Notes: generated from the sequence alone by a model not told the origin. Positions 43,113 to 51,963 are shown, numbered from the stretch's first letter. The stretch: 64,000 nt of DNA from Planctomycetota bacterium (GCA_016200135.1 JACQFI010000091.1:1-64000), one strand, 5' to 3'. Numbers and translations: made by a program.

Positions 43113-43478
43113 TCACTCTCGATTACATTTTGATGAATTGCACTGGTAACACATTGGCTGAATGTTGTCGATGTGATCTGTCCCGCCGCGGGCCAAAGGA
43201 ATAATGTGATCCTTCGTCCACACATATTTGTACCTCCTGTCTGGACGGCGCGGAATATCCGCCCACGCGCGACCGCATCTCGGACAACGTTCGAAATTCT
43301 GGAGACGAGCATGCCACTCGCTTCGAGTATGCCCGCCGCCATTGCTCTGCTTCCGTTTGGTATAAGCTTCGGCTCGCAAACGACGACAAGCGCGACAATA
43401 AAAATGAATCGTGCCTTTGCTGGCTGACGTCCATGTTCCAAAATCGGTTGAACCACATTTCTTACAAGTTTTCCCCAT
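43113..43478 (-). CDS. HNH endonuclease, low-GC insertion
   Basis: A 121-residue HNH nuclease. CKKCGSTDF and CRACRRLRAE form an N-terminal zinc knuckle. CPRCGRAWAD pairs with CYQCNSSK around the active-site sequence WTKDHIIPLARGGTDHIDNI, giving the full HNH pattern (DH, N, C-x2-C). The start may be ATG 43478 or upstream 43505/43514; no ribosome site is clear. Composition is visibly lower in GC than the flanks and no methylase or intron partner is seen, so a free-standing mobile nuclease is likely (inference). Confidence 0.85.
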   Translation of the reverse strand: MGKTCKKCGSTDFGTWTSASKGTIHFYCRACRRLRAEAYTKRKQSNGGGHTRSEWHARLQNFERCPRCGRAWADIPRRPDRRYKYVWTKDHIIPLARGGTDHIDNIQPMCYQCNSSKCNRE

Positions 43479-43570
43479 GCAACTAATAATACTCGATCTA
43501 GCCATGTCGCACATCGTAGGTATCTGAGCGTCTTGGTCAACGCTGCGGTAGCGTAGGATTCAATGGATGT

Positions 43571-44353
43571 TCATATCCGCGTATCCCTATGCAACCCCCG
43601 AATCCGCAGCATGTCACGAAACATCTTCGCCGGATCGGTGAGCAGGTTCACGCGGGTGGACGTGGAGTCGTACCAGTTGACGGCGACCTCCGCGGTTTTG
43701 AGCCCCGCGCGCCCGGCCAGGTAGAGCACCTCCACGTCGAACGCGAAGCCGTCGATCTTCGATGCGCCGAAAATCTTCTCCGCCGCCGCGCTGGTGAAGA
43801 GCTTGAAGCCGCACTGGCTGTCGAGCACGCGGACGTTCAGGAAGACCTGCCGCAGCAGGCGGAAGACCTGTCCGATCAGGAAGCGGTGCGGCTTGATCTT
43901 GCGCTTCACTTCCGGCGAAGAGAGCTGCCGCGAACCCACGGCCACATCGAAGCCTTCCTGTTCCAGCTTTACGCGCAGGCGTTCGAGTTCCTCGATGGGC
44001 GTCGAGCCGTCCGCGTCGGCGAAGAGGCGCAGCCGCCCGCGCGCCGCGAACATGCCCATGCGGACCGCGTGGCCCTTCCCGCGGTTCGCGTCGTAATGCA
44101 CGAGGCCCAAGCCCGGATCGCGCGCCATGCGCTCGCGGATGAACGCCGCCGTGCGATCGCGGCTACCGTCGTTCACGACCAATACTTCGTATGCCTCGCC
44201 GCGTTTCGCGAAGTACGCTTGGATCGCGTCGAGATACAGCGGGATGCGTTCCGCCTCGTTGTACGCGGGAATCACCACCGAAATGATCGGAGTGGCGCCG
44301 CCCTTCGGGCACGCCCTGGGATACTCGACGCGAACGTAATCGGGCAGGGACAA
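43571..44353 (-). CDS. Family 2 glycosyltransferase, dolichyl-P-glucose type
   Basis: A 260-residue GT-A enzyme. ISVVIPAYNEAERIPLYLDA, VLVVNDGSRDRTAAFI, HYDANRGKGHAVRMGM and the DxD motif FADADGSTPIEELERL (acidic, metal-binding) match the polyprenyl-phosphate glucosyltransferase branch. CGFKLF and GFAFDVEVLYLA follow in order. No C-terminal membrane domain occurs, as in the Alg5/DPG group. The start is TTG 44353 with GGAGA 7 nt upstream, since no ATG precedes the first strand. Confidence 0.9.
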   Translation of the reverse strand: MSLPDYVRVEYPRACPKGGATPIISVVIPAYNEAERIPLYLDAIQAYFAKRGEAYEVLVVNDGSRDRTAAFIRERMARDPGLGLVHYDANRGKGHAVRMGMFAARGRLRLFADADGSTPIEELERLRVKLEQEGFDVAVGSRQLSSPEVKRKIKPHRFLIGQVFRLLRQVFLNVRVLDSQCGFKLFTSAAAEKIFGASKIDGFAFDVEVLYLAGRAGLKTAEVAVNWYDSTSTRVNLLTDPAKMFRDMLRIRGLHRDTRI

Positions 44354-44597
44354 CGGGATTCTCCGGAGCGTACCGATGCCGCCGGCGCAAACTCGGCGCG
44401 GAACGCGAATATAGCGTGAACACGCTCAAACGAGAGGCAAGAAAATGTCGTCGCGGGCGCGGCATTCTCCCGCTCGCTATTTACCATCTTAACAACATAC
44501 CCTACCGGATACGCCCGCGTTGCCGCTTGAAATCCACTCCCGGCTCGAACAAGGTGGTTCGGGAAAACCGATCCGCGAATGCTCAAGGAGAACCGAC
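44354..44597. other. Gene-free spacer
   Basis: Divergent spacer of 244 nt between the GT2 gene and the small TPR gene. It probably holds both promoters; no convincing -35/-10 pair, hairpin or repeat was found. The AAGGAG ribosome site of the downstream gene is at 44585-44590. Confidence 0.5.
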
Positions 44598-45149
44598 ATG
44601 CCTTTCCGGCGGAATCTGCTCTTGGCCCTGCTGCTTTCATTGACCTCCGGGCTTCGCGCCGAGGAGGCCAAGACCAAGCCGGCCGATACCGAGCGCCTGC
44701 CGCCCGCCGCGAGCGCCGACGACCAGGAGTCCGCCCGGAAGCTCTTTGAAGACGCGCTGGACATCGAGAAGAACGGGGACCTCAAGACCGCCGGATCGCA
44801 GTTCGAGGCCGCGGCCAAGCTCGACCCGCGCAACGCCGCCATCCTGAACCACCTGGCCTGGTTACTGGCCGTCACCGCGCCGGAACATCTCCGCAACTTG
44901 GACAAGGCCCTGAAGTACGCCGAACAGGCCGCCAAGGTCTCCGCGTGGAAAGACAAGGACATCCTGGACACGCTCGCCGAAGTCCACTTTCGCCGCAAGG
45001 AATACGCGCTGGCCGTAGAATTCGGCAAGAAGGCCCTCGAGGACGGGCTAACCGGCAAGAGCAAGAAGAAGTACCTGGAAGAACAACTGAAAAAATACGT
45101 CGCTGCCGCCAGCGCCCAGGCCAAAGCCCCGATGACCCCCAACAAATAG
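44598..45149 (+). CDS. Small exported TPR protein
   Basis: A 183-residue protein with a signal peptide (MPFRRNLLLALLLSLTSGLR, then AEEAKT). Two to three TPR motifs follow: LFEDALDIEKNGDLKTAGSQ with AAKLDPRNAAILNHLAWLL, KALKYAEQAAKVSAWKDKDI, and EYALAVEFGKKALEDGLTG. A Lys-rich tail ends the protein. It is probably a periplasmic adaptor. The ATG at 44598 follows AAGGAG by 7 nt, which rules out an in-frame upstream start at 44520. Confidence 0.82.
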   Translation: MPFRRNLLLALLLSLTSGLRAEEAKTKPADTERLPPAASADDQESARKLFEDALDIEKNGDLKTAGSQFEAAAKLDPRNAAILNHLAWLLAVTAPEHLRNLDKALKYAEQAAKVSAWKDKDILDTLAEVHFRRKEYALAVEFGKKALEDGLTGKSKKKYLEEQLKKYVAAASAQAKAPMTPNK

Positions 45150-45343
45150 CTGTATGGCTCGTCTCTTCCATGCGCAGGTGCGTGTCCGCCGTCCACGGTC
45201 TGCTCGATATAAATGCTTCTTTAGAAACGAGGGGCGTGCGTACCTTGAATGGACGATTGTTTATTCGCCCTTGCAAGGTTATCTTGTTTATAGCGAAATC
45301 CGCATCGAAGCCTAAAGCGTAAGCGGCGGCTGGGCGCAGACCC

Positions 45344-47014
45344 ATGAGCAAAGACGACAGACTCCGTACCAGCGTACGCCTGAAGATCGAGAAGGGCATC
45401 GTGCTTCTGCGTAGCGGGGGCGTGCCGTCGGTGGCCTGCACGCTTCTGGATATGAGCGAAGGCGGTTGCCGCTGCGTTGCGCCCATCGGTTCCCTCGATG
45501 CCCAGACCTCTGAAACGTGGCTCAAGATCCTTGGGCCCGGCCGCGCCTTGAGCATTGAGATCTCCTGTCCCCCGTATCTTGAACACTTCCCACTGGACGC
45601 GGAGATCCGCACGCTCCTGCCCGATACCGAAGACAGCATCGACCTCGGCCTGCGCTTCAAGAACGTCGACCCGCATCAGCTCCAGATGCTCAGCCAGGCG
45701 ATTCTCTCCTTTGCGACCGCCAAGGTTCGCGGCGCCTTCGCGCCCGGACAGCAGGGCGCGGCGGCGCAGTACCTCGTGGGCGGCCGCACGGTCCCGGAGT
45801 CCGGCACGCGCGGACCCGGCGCCTCGCCGATCCAGCCCGCCGCATCGAGTTCCTCGGCGCAAGCGCCGGCCGTCGCGCCCAGCGCCGATCCGCCCTCGAA
45901 CGCGCCACAGAACAACGGGAATGCGTCTCCGCCCGTGTTGCGGCGCGCGGCCAGCCGAACCAAGATGTTCGAAGCCATACCGCTGCATGCCCCTGCCAAG
46001 GCTGCGCCGGCCAGACCCGCCGCGCCTGCGAACCCGCCCGCGGCCGAATCCGAGCCCGCGAGACCACCGGCATCCAAAGTCCAGGATCCGGCCGCGATCT
46101 CCGGTCCCGCGCCGGCCGTTCCAATCTCCCAGTCCGCTCCGGCCGCGCCGAGTGCGGGTTCCGACCCGTTCCGCGGCAAAAGAGTCGGCGAAGTCCTGAT
46201 CAAGATGGGCAAGCTGACCGAAGCCCAGGTGCAGGACTCCGTTCAGCGCGCGAAAGGCTCCGGCGAGCGCCTCGGCCGGTACCTCCTGCGCGAAGGCCTG
46301 GTCTCGCCCGCAGAACTCTGCCGCGCCCTCGCGCTCCAGTCGGGCCTGCCGATGACGGACCTCACCGACGCCGAGATCCCCGAGCCGCTCGCAATGCTCT
46401 TCTCCCACGGCATGATGCTGCAGCACGAGTTCGTCCCGTTCGACGAATCGTTGCGCATGCTCTGCGTGGCCGCGGCCAATCCCATCCCGCGCGCCGTGAT
46501 CGAGGACATGGAGCGCTCCTGCGGGAAAAAGATCGAGGTCTTCATGGCGCAGGAAGACCTCGTCCTCCAGCAGGTCGACCGCCTGCAGCCCAAAGAGAAG
46601 CGGCGCGACCGCAAGCACATGCGCTACGAGGCCAACCTGCCGATTCATTACCAGTTCTGCAACCGGCTCGGCCGCTCGTCCGAAGAAGCGACCCACCTGG
46701 GCCAGACCATCGACCTCAGCGAAGGCGGCTTTCTCATCCAAGGGCCCGCCACGAGCCTCGGCGGCCCCGACGACCTCATGCGCCGCGGGCTCTGCGTGCG
46801 CTTCTCGATGACCGACGCCCAGACCGAAGTGAAGGGCCTCTGCGCCCTGCGCTTCATCAAGGCCAACGACCGCCCCTCGCGCGAAGACTGGAAGTGGCAT
46901 TATGGCCTGCAGATCCTCGAGATGACCTCCGACGACCGCCGCCGGCTAAAGGAACTCTGCATCGCGGCCGGCATGCGCCAGTCCAAACACCGCTCCACGC
47001 GCCCGATGTATTGA
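45344..47014 (+). CDS. PilZ-MshEN-PilZ protein, candidate c-di-GMP receptor
   Basis: A 556-residue protein with three candidate cyclic-di-GMP-binding domains. PilZ 1 (about 1-115) shows RTSVR (R8-R12) and DMSEGG (D36-x-S38-x2-G41). A Pro/Ala/Ser linker (125-275) follows. The MshEN/GspE-N domain (about 278-405) has tandem RVGEVLIKMGKLTEAQV and RLGRYLLREGLVSPAELCRA. PilZ 2 (about 415-545) shows RKHMR (R423-R427) and DLSEGG (D457-x-S459-x2-G462). No ATPase or membrane segment is present, so it is a regulator rather than a secretion motor. It precedes the unknown gene 47082-48023 by 67 nt. Confidence 0.88.
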   Translation: MSKDDRLRTSVRLKIEKGIVLLRSGGVPSVACTLLDMSEGGCRCVAPIGSLDAQTSETWLKILGPGRALSIEISCPPYLEHFPLDAEIRTLLPDTEDSIDLGLRFKNVDPHQLQMLSQAILSFATAKVRGAFAPGQQGAAAQYLVGGRTVPESGTRGPGASPIQPAASSSSAQAPAVAPSADPPSNAPQNNGNASPPVLRRAASRTKMFEAIPLHAPAKAAPARPAAPANPPAAESEPARPPASKVQDPAAISGPAPAVPISQSAPAAPSAGSDPFRGKRVGEVLIKMGKLTEAQVQDSVQRAKGSGERLGRYLLREGLVSPAELCRALALQSGLPMTDLTDAEIPEPLAMLFSHGMMLQHEFVPFDESLRMLCVAAANPIPRAVIEDMERSCGKKIEVFMAQEDLVLQQVDRLQPKEKRRDRKHMRYEANLPIHYQFCNRLGRSSEEATHLGQTIDLSEGGFLIQGPATSLGGPDDLMRRGLCVRFSMTDAQTEVKGLCALRFIKANDRPSREDWKWHYGLQILEMTSDDRRRLKELCIAAGMRQSKHRSTRPMY

Positions 47015-47081
47015 ACAATCGCCGCGGCGATTTCTGGAATCTTCGAAAGAGCGGCCCTCGCTTCCTGATTAAGGACCTTGC

Positions 47082-48023
47082 ATGAGCGATCGCGCCATCG
47101 TGCTCTTTAAGGACGGCCCGCCGCAAGATTGGCGGCGCGCGGCCGATATCCTTTTAAGCGCCGCGCCTACCCTCTCCCGCGCCGACGCCACCCGCACGTG
47201 CCGCTTCGGCCAGGGCATGATCTTCATGCCGCTCCTGGCTACCGAAGCCGCTGCCGTCGCGGCCGCGCTTGCAGCCGCGGGCATGCCCGCCGAACCGGTT
47301 CCGGTTAAGGAGGTCGTCCTCGCGCCCAGCGCGTTCACGCTCTTAAAGGCAGGCGCGCTCCCCGAGGGCCTGGAGATTCAGACCAACGTTCAGGGCAAGA
47401 CCAGCGTCCTGCCGTGGTCGGCGATCCGGTTGATCCACGTGTCCTTTGTGCGGCCATCCGGCGCGAAGGCCGCGCTCCCCGATGTGGACGAGCAAGAGCG
47501 GCAAGCGGAGGAACTCGCCCAAACGCTGCCTTCGCCCACCGACGGCCTCGCTTCTTCAGGTGTGGCGGGCGCCGCCGTTGTCGCGGGCTCGGTCCTGATC
47601 GCCGCCGCGGCCGGACCGGGCCTGCTTTCGACCTTGGCCTTGGCCAGCACCGCCCAGTCGGTCTCCGACGCCTCCAACATGATGGCCGGGCCGCCCACCG
47701 GACCCAAAGAACCGGAGCTCTGGCTCGAAATCTTCGCGCTAGAGCCGCTGCTGCGGCTGCGCATCCGCCGCCACGCGTTCAGCTACGATAGTCTGGGCCC
47801 ACGCCGCGCCTCCACTGGGCGCGCGAACTTCCGCCTGCTCCTCCAGGAGATCGTAAATAATGCCACGGGCGCCGCGCGCACGGGCCTCACTGAAACCGTC
47901 CTCGCGGGCCGCGACCCGGAGGTCCCCAAGCTGCTCTGCGAAGACAAAGACCTCGAACTCGCCCTCACCGCGCTGCTCACGCGCGAAAAACGCCACGGCC
48001 TCCCGCGTGCCAAAGTGCCCTGA
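47082..48023 (+). CDS. Unknown protein with central hydrophobic segment
   Basis: A 313-residue protein I do not recognise. The N-terminal alpha/beta part (1-120) includes LFKDGPPQDWRRAADILLSA. A Gly/Ala-rich hydrophobic stretch (GVAGAAVVAGSVLIAAAAGP, about 163-190) could be one transmembrane hairpin, followed by ELWLEIFALEPLLRLRIRRH and a C-terminal domain. AAGGA precedes the ATG. The gene may be co-transcribed with the PilZ-MshEN-PilZ gene and share its pathway, but this rests on proximity alone. Confidence 0.7.
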   Translation: MSDRAIVLFKDGPPQDWRRAADILLSAAPTLSRADATRTCRFGQGMIFMPLLATEAAAVAAALAAAGMPAEPVPVKEVVLAPSAFTLLKAGALPEGLEIQTNVQGKTSVLPWSAIRLIHVSFVRPSGAKAALPDVDEQERQAEELAQTLPSPTDGLASSGVAGAAVVAGSVLIAAAAGPGLLSTLALASTAQSVSDASNMMAGPPTGPKEPELWLEIFALEPLLRLRIRRHAFSYDSLGPRRASTGRANFRLLLQEIVNNATGAARTGLTETVLAGRDPEVPKLLCEDKDLELALTALLTREKRHGLPRAKVP

Positions 48024-48055
48024 AGCCCCGCCCGCTTCTGCTATAACTCTCCGCG

Positions 48056-49123
48056 ATGAACGGTTCGTCGTCCGCCGAATCCCCCGGCATCCACGCCCCC
48101 GGCCTAGGCCTCCCTTCCTGGTTCAAACCCAAGGGGACCAAGACCAAATACGACTTCCCGCGCGCCAAAACCGGGCGGCCGGACCGCTACGAGTTTCCCG
48201 TCGGCGAGCGCCACCCCGGCAAGCCCAAGCGCCTGGATAAATATTTGCTCGAACGCTTCCCCGGTTACTCGCGCAGCTTTCTGCAGAAGCTCATCAAGGA
48301 CGGCCGCGTGCTCATCAACGGGCATACGGTAAAATCGAGCTGGCACGTCACGCTCGGCGAACAGATCACCGTCCTTTTGCCCGAAGGCACCAAGTACGAG
48401 GCCGAAGAGATCGGCTTCGACGTGCTCTTTGAAGACGACGCGCTGATCGCGATCAACAAGCCGCCGGGCATCATCATCCACCCCGCGCGCGGCCACAAAA
48501 CCGGCACGATGTACCACGGCCTGCTGCACTACTACCGCGAACGCATCGAGGCCGACCCGAGCTTCCGCGTCCGCACCTGCCATCGCCTGGACGAAGAGAC
48601 CAGCGGCGTCATCGTCTTCCCGCTCGACCACCCCAGCAACGCGGAACTGACGCGCCAGTTCGAGAATCGTTTGGTGCGCAAGACGTACCTCTGCCTCGTG
48701 CATGGCGCAGCGAAGTTCGACAGAACTGAGATCGACGCGCCGCTGGGCATCGATCCGGAATGCAAAGTCCGCGGCGCGGTGAACGGCCTGGAAGCGCGCG
48801 AAGCGCAGACGGCCTTCGAGTGCCTGGCGAAGAGCCCCTGCGGCGAGTTCTCCTTGCTGCGCGCGCACCCGCACACTGGCCGCAGCCACCAGATCCGCAT
48901 CCATGCAAAGGCGCTCGGCCACCCCATCGTCGGCGACGCGCTCTACGGCGGCCTGCGCGAGCACGCTAAGTACGGCGGCGTCGAACCCCGCGTCTGCCTC
49001 CACGCCGAATCGCTCTCGATCACGCATCCCATCAAGAACGAGCCGATGACCATCCGCGCGCCGCTGTATCCGGACATCGCGGCCATGGCGGGGACGCTGG
49101 GCATCGAAACGCCAACGACCTAA
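48056..49123 (+). CDS. RluA-family pseudouridine synthase
   Basis: A 355-residue rRNA/tRNA uridine isomerase. The N-terminal S4 RNA-binding domain (about 60-125: RLDKYLLERFPGYSRSFLQK and LIKDGRVLINGHTVK) is followed by the catalytic domain with ALIAINKPPGIIIHP, the active-site Asp in CHRLDEETSGVIVFP, TYLCLVHG and RAHPHTGRSHQIRIH. Which uridine it modifies cannot be told (RluC/RluD-like). An unusual basic Pro-rich leader of about 55 residues precedes S4. No ribosome site is seen before ATG 48056. Confidence 0.92.
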   Translation: MNGSSSAESPGIHAPGLGLPSWFKPKGTKTKYDFPRAKTGRPDRYEFPVGERHPGKPKRLDKYLLERFPGYSRSFLQKLIKDGRVLINGHTVKSSWHVTLGEQITVLLPEGTKYEAEEIGFDVLFEDDALIAINKPPGIIIHPARGHKTGTMYHGLLHYYRERIEADPSFRVRTCHRLDEETSGVIVFPLDHPSNAELTRQFENRLVRKTYLCLVHGAAKFDRTEIDAPLGIDPECKVRGAVNGLEAREAQTAFECLAKSPCGEFSLLRAHPHTGRSHQIRIHAKALGHPIVGDALYGGLREHAKYGGVEPRVCLHAESLSITHPIKNEPMTIRAPLYPDIAAMAGTLGIETPTT

Positions 49124-49136
49124 CTGCGTAACGGCG

Positions 49137-49254
49137 CCACGAAGACACTAAGAACTCGAAGATTCACGAAGAACTGCGAGCACATTCAACACCTATTAAA
49201 AAAACTTTCCGTGCCGTTCTTCGTGCGTACTTCGTGTCCTTAGTGTCTTCGTGG
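49137..49254. repeat. Intergenic inverted repeat, family G (ACGAAGA phrase)
   Basis: Arms 49137-49174 (CCACGAAGACACTAAG...) and 49216-49254 (...CTTAGTGTCTTCGTGG) pair over about 38 bp with few mismatches; the outer 16 bp pair perfectly. The loop (49175-49215) is AT-rich. It starts 13 nt after the RluA-family stop codon. Confidence 0.85.
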
Positions 49255-49335
49255 TTGGCGTGCGGTTGCGAAGTGATTTGAGCCCGCCCCGCCCCCCGAC
49301 TACACTCTCGCCCTGCTGTAATAAAGGTAGCAGCC

Positions 49336-49373
49336 GTTCTTCGTGAATCTTCGTGTTCTTCGCGTCTTCGTGG
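49336..49373. repeat. Solitary right arm of family G repeat
   Basis: GTTCTTCGTGAATCTTCG through GTCTTCGTGG repeats the right arm of 49137-49254 in the same orientation, without its own left arm. It ends 14 nt before the AGGAGG ribosome site of the YchF-like gene, so it lies in that gene's 5-prime untranslated region. It could pair with the left arm of the upstream element. Confidence 0.7.
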
Positions 49374-49397
49374 TGCAGTTGCGGTTAGGAGGCTGCT

Positions 49398-50489
49398 TTG
49401 AAGCTCGGCATCATCGGTTTTCCCGCGTGCGGCAAGACGTCCCTCTTCAACGCGGTCACGGGCGGCCTCCAGCCCGTCGGCCAGTATTCGGGCTCGCCCG
49501 GCAGCACGCTCGGCGTGATGAAAGTCCCCGACCCGCGCATGTTCAAGATGCGCGAGATGTACAAGCCCAAGAGCTTCGTGCTCGCGGCGGTCGATTGCGT
49601 GGATTTCACCGGCCTCATCTCCGGCACCGGCGGCTCTGGCGGCAAGGAAGTAAAGGGCGAGATCCTCGGCAAGCTGCGCGAGGTGGACGGCATCGTCCAC
49701 GTGGTCCGCGCGTACGAGAGCTCCGAAGTGCCGCACGTCCTCGAGTCCGTCGATCCCATGCGCGACCTGGGCGAGACCGACAGCGAACTGCTCTTCGCGG
49801 ACCTCGCGCAGTGCACGTCCCGCGTCGAGAAGCTGCGCGTGCAGGCGACCAAGCCCACCAAGACGCAGGAACAGGACAAGAAGGAACTCGCCACGCTCGA
49901 GAAAGTGCTCAAGCTGCTCGAAGATGGCAAAGCCGTCAGCACCTACACCCCGGCCAGCGACGACGAGAAGAGGCACATCGCCGCGTTCCAATTCCTTTCG
50001 AGCAAGAAGCAGGCCGTGGTCTTCAACGTAGCCGAAGGCGACCTCGGCCCCGGCGGCAAGGCGGAGGAACTCACCAAGAAAGTCCCGGGCTCGATCGCGC
50101 TCTGCGCCAAGATCGAGATGGAGATCGCGCAACTGCCCGAAGCCGAGCGCGCGGAATTCCTCCAGAGCCTCGGCATCGCCGAACCGGCCTCGGCGCGCTT
50201 GGCCCGGCAGGCCTACGGGGCGCTGGACGCGATCCCGTTCTTCACCGTCGGCGAAGACGAATGCCGCGCCTGGACGATCCACCGCGGCGACAACGCGCAG
50301 GCCGCGGCCGGCAAGATTCACACCGATCTCGCCAAGGGCTTCGTGCGCGCGGAAGTCTTCGCCTACGACGAACTGATCGCTGCGGGCGACGAGAAGGCGC
50401 TCAAGGCCGCCGGAAAGTTCCGGCTCGAAGGCAAAGAGTATATCGTCAAGGACGGCGATATCGTGCACATCCGCGCCAACACGCGCTGA
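49398..50489 (+). CDS. ychF: Divergent YchF/OBG-like GTPase
   Basis: A 363-residue P-loop protein with YchF layout: a G domain, a helical insertion (EKLRVQATKPTKTQEQDKKE coiled coil, about 150-190) and a C-terminal TGS domain (EVFAYDELIAAGDEKALKAA ending VKDGDIVHIRAN). The P-loop reads GFPACGKTSLFNAVTG rather than the usual GLPNVGKS/T, and the effector loop differs as well. The start is TTG 49398 with AGGAGG 5 nt upstream. Canonical YchF hydrolyses ATP on ribosomes; because of the divergent loops the symbol is tentative. Confidence 0.8.
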   Translation: MKLGIIGFPACGKTSLFNAVTGGLQPVGQYSGSPGSTLGVMKVPDPRMFKMREMYKPKSFVLAAVDCVDFTGLISGTGGSGGKEVKGEILGKLREVDGIVHVVRAYESSEVPHVLESVDPMRDLGETDSELLFADLAQCTSRVEKLRVQATKPTKTQEQDKKELATLEKVLKLLEDGKAVSTYTPASDDEKRHIAAFQFLSSKKQAVVFNVAEGDLGPGGKAEELTKKVPGSIALCAKIEMEIAQLPEAERAEFLQSLGIAEPASARLARQAYGALDAIPFFTVGEDECRAWTIHRGDNAQAAAGKIHTDLAKGFVRAEVFAYDELIAAGDEKALKAAGKFRLEGKEYIVKDGDIVHIRANTR

Positions 50490-50513
50490 CGCAAACAGGC
50501 TGGGAAGAGCGCC

Positions 50514-51284
50514 ATGACGGGCATCATTTTTCTCCTGGTCCTTCTCGCGGCGATGGTCCTCGCGCCGTACATCCTTGGGCCCATCCTGATCAAGTCGAAC
50601 CATACGCAGGCCGCGGAGCCGCACTTTCGCGAGATCGACGCGCAGACCGAAGAGCTCCCGGTTGAAGCGCAAAATTTGTTTGAGACCCGGATCCCCGAAT
50701 TGACGCAGCTTGGTTTCACGCCGCTGGCCTGCATGGAAATGTCGGGATACACGAGCAAGGCCATGGCCTATTTCACGCTCCTGGGACATCCCGAAAACCG
50801 CGACATGGCCATGCTCACCGCGTTTTACGTAAAGCTGAACGAACAGCTCCGTTTTCGCACGACCTACGTCGAGTTCGTCACGCGCTTTGCCGGCGACCAC
50901 GCCGTAACCACGAACAACACGGGCGAGATTTCTGTCACGCCGAAGACGCCGGGGCGGATCAAGAACGCCTTCCCCATGATTCCTGATACAGAGCGCCTCT
51001 ACCGCATTCACCAAGCTGTGGTTAAACGCGAAGCGCCCGGCGACCGCAAAGAGCTGCCGAGCCGCGACGGCGTCGGGCGCATGTTGACGGAAGGCATCGC
51101 CAAAGAGCACGCGCACGGCGTCGCGGTCGGTTATCTTTTTTTCGATCCTGCGGCCAACGCCTTCCGGCCGACGTGGAAGGGCGCATGCCTGATGACATGG
51201 AAGCTCTGCTGGCCGGTCAAAAAATGGATCAAGGCCGCGCGCGTGCGCAAGGCCGAAGCGCTGTTGCGTGAACTGAGCGTATGA
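50514..51284 (+). CDS. Unknown membrane-anchored protein
   Basis: A 256-residue protein with one N-terminal transmembrane helix (IIFLLVLLAAMVLAPYIL, residues 4-21) and a soluble domain rich in Phe/Thr (MSGYTSKAMAYFTLLGHPEN, FRTTYVEFVTRFAGDHAVTT). A basic C-terminal segment (PVKKWIKAARVRKAEALLRE) follows. I recognise no family. It lies 24 nt after the YchF-like gene and may be co-transcribed with it. Confidence 0.7.
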   Translation: MTGIIFLLVLLAAMVLAPYILGPILIKSNHTQAAEPHFREIDAQTEELPVEAQNLFETRIPELTQLGFTPLACMEMSGYTSKAMAYFTLLGHPENRDMAMLTAFYVKLNEQLRFRTTYVEFVTRFAGDHAVTTNNTGEISVTPKTPGRIKNAFPMIPDTERLYRIHQAVVKREAPGDRKELPSRDGVGRMLTEGIAKEHAHGVAVGYLFFDPAANAFRPTWKGACLMTWKLCWPVKKWIKAARVRKAEALLRELSV

Positions 51285-51323
51285 GCACGACTCCAGCCGC
51301 ACTCCATCTTGCGAGGACTTGAA

Positions 51324-51866
51324 ATGGCAGAAAACGCGAACGCCAAACCTGCTATCGGCATCGGCGCCGCCGTGAACCATCCCATGTTCGGGCACGGCAA
51401 GGTGGTCGATTACGAGGGCGGCAACTACGTGGTCCTCTTCAAAGGCGGCGAAGCCAAGCGCGTCGCGTTCACCTTCGAAGCCATGAAGGCCGAGGGCCCT
51501 GCGGGCGATATCGAGTACGAGCGCATCAAGCGCGCGGTTCGCGAAGTCATCGGCGACTACGGCTGGATCGAGATCGAAGCGGAGCTCGCGGGCCGCTGGA
51601 CCGGCGGCGCGCTGCGCATGCTCCCCGGCAAGGAAGGCGTGCAGCCGAAGGACGTGCCCATCGAAGCGTTTTTCAAGAAGATCATCGGCATCCGCGACAA
51701 GCTGCGCGTGCTCGAACAGAAGATCAACACCCACCCGCAGCTCTCGCCCGAAGAGAAAGTTGAATTCGAAGGCTACATCACGCGCTGCTACGGCAGCTTG
51801 ACGACCTTCAACGTCCTCTTCGCAAGCAAGGAAGGCCAGTTCAAGGGTACCGGCAAGGAAGAGTAG
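51324..51866 (+). CDS. Unknown cytoplasmic protein with SH3-like N-terminus
   Basis: A 180-residue protein. Residues 10-45 (AAVNHPMFGHGKVVDYEGGN then YVVLFKGGEAKRVAF) look like the small beta-barrel seen in UvrD/CarD-type C-terminal modules (HxxFGxGxV...), which contact protein or RNA polymerase in some proteins. The rest is helical (FFKKIIGIRDKLRVLEQKIN). No motif names it. ATG 51324 with GAGGA 8 nt upstream is preferred over TTG 51309. Confidence 0.65.
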   Translation: MAENANAKPAIGIGAAVNHPMFGHGKVVDYEGGNYVVLFKGGEAKRVAFTFEAMKAEGPAGDIEYERIKRAVREVIGDYGWIEIEAELAGRWTGGALRMLPGKEGVQPKDVPIEAFFKKIIGIRDKLRVLEQKINTHPQLSPEEKVEFEGYITRCYGSLTTFNVLFASKEGQFKGTGKEE

Positions 51867-51875
51867 CTCTTCTTC

Positions 51876-51956
51876 AACCACAGAGAGCACGGAGCACACA
51901 GAGAACGGAAATAATAAGATGCTGTTCTCTGTGTCCTCTGTGATCTCTGTGGTTTA
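51876..51956. repeat. Intergenic inverted repeat, family B variant (CACAGAG)
   Basis: AACCACAGAGAGCACGGAGC... (from 51876) pairs with the arm ending GTGATCTCTGTGGTTT (to 51955) over about 30 bp, with an AT-rich loop (aaataataag). It lies between convergent genes and is probably a bidirectional terminator. The same phrase with CGCAGAG forms 8267-8359. Confidence 0.8.
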
Positions 51957-51963
51957 AAAAACG

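Noticed and set aside
49164..51899. Minus-strand open frame of about 900 codons opposite ychF and its neighbours
   Set aside because: It runs antisense to three genes with good motifs and ribosome sites, and its translation is His/Val/Leu/Arg-biased text typical of the complement of GC-rich codons.
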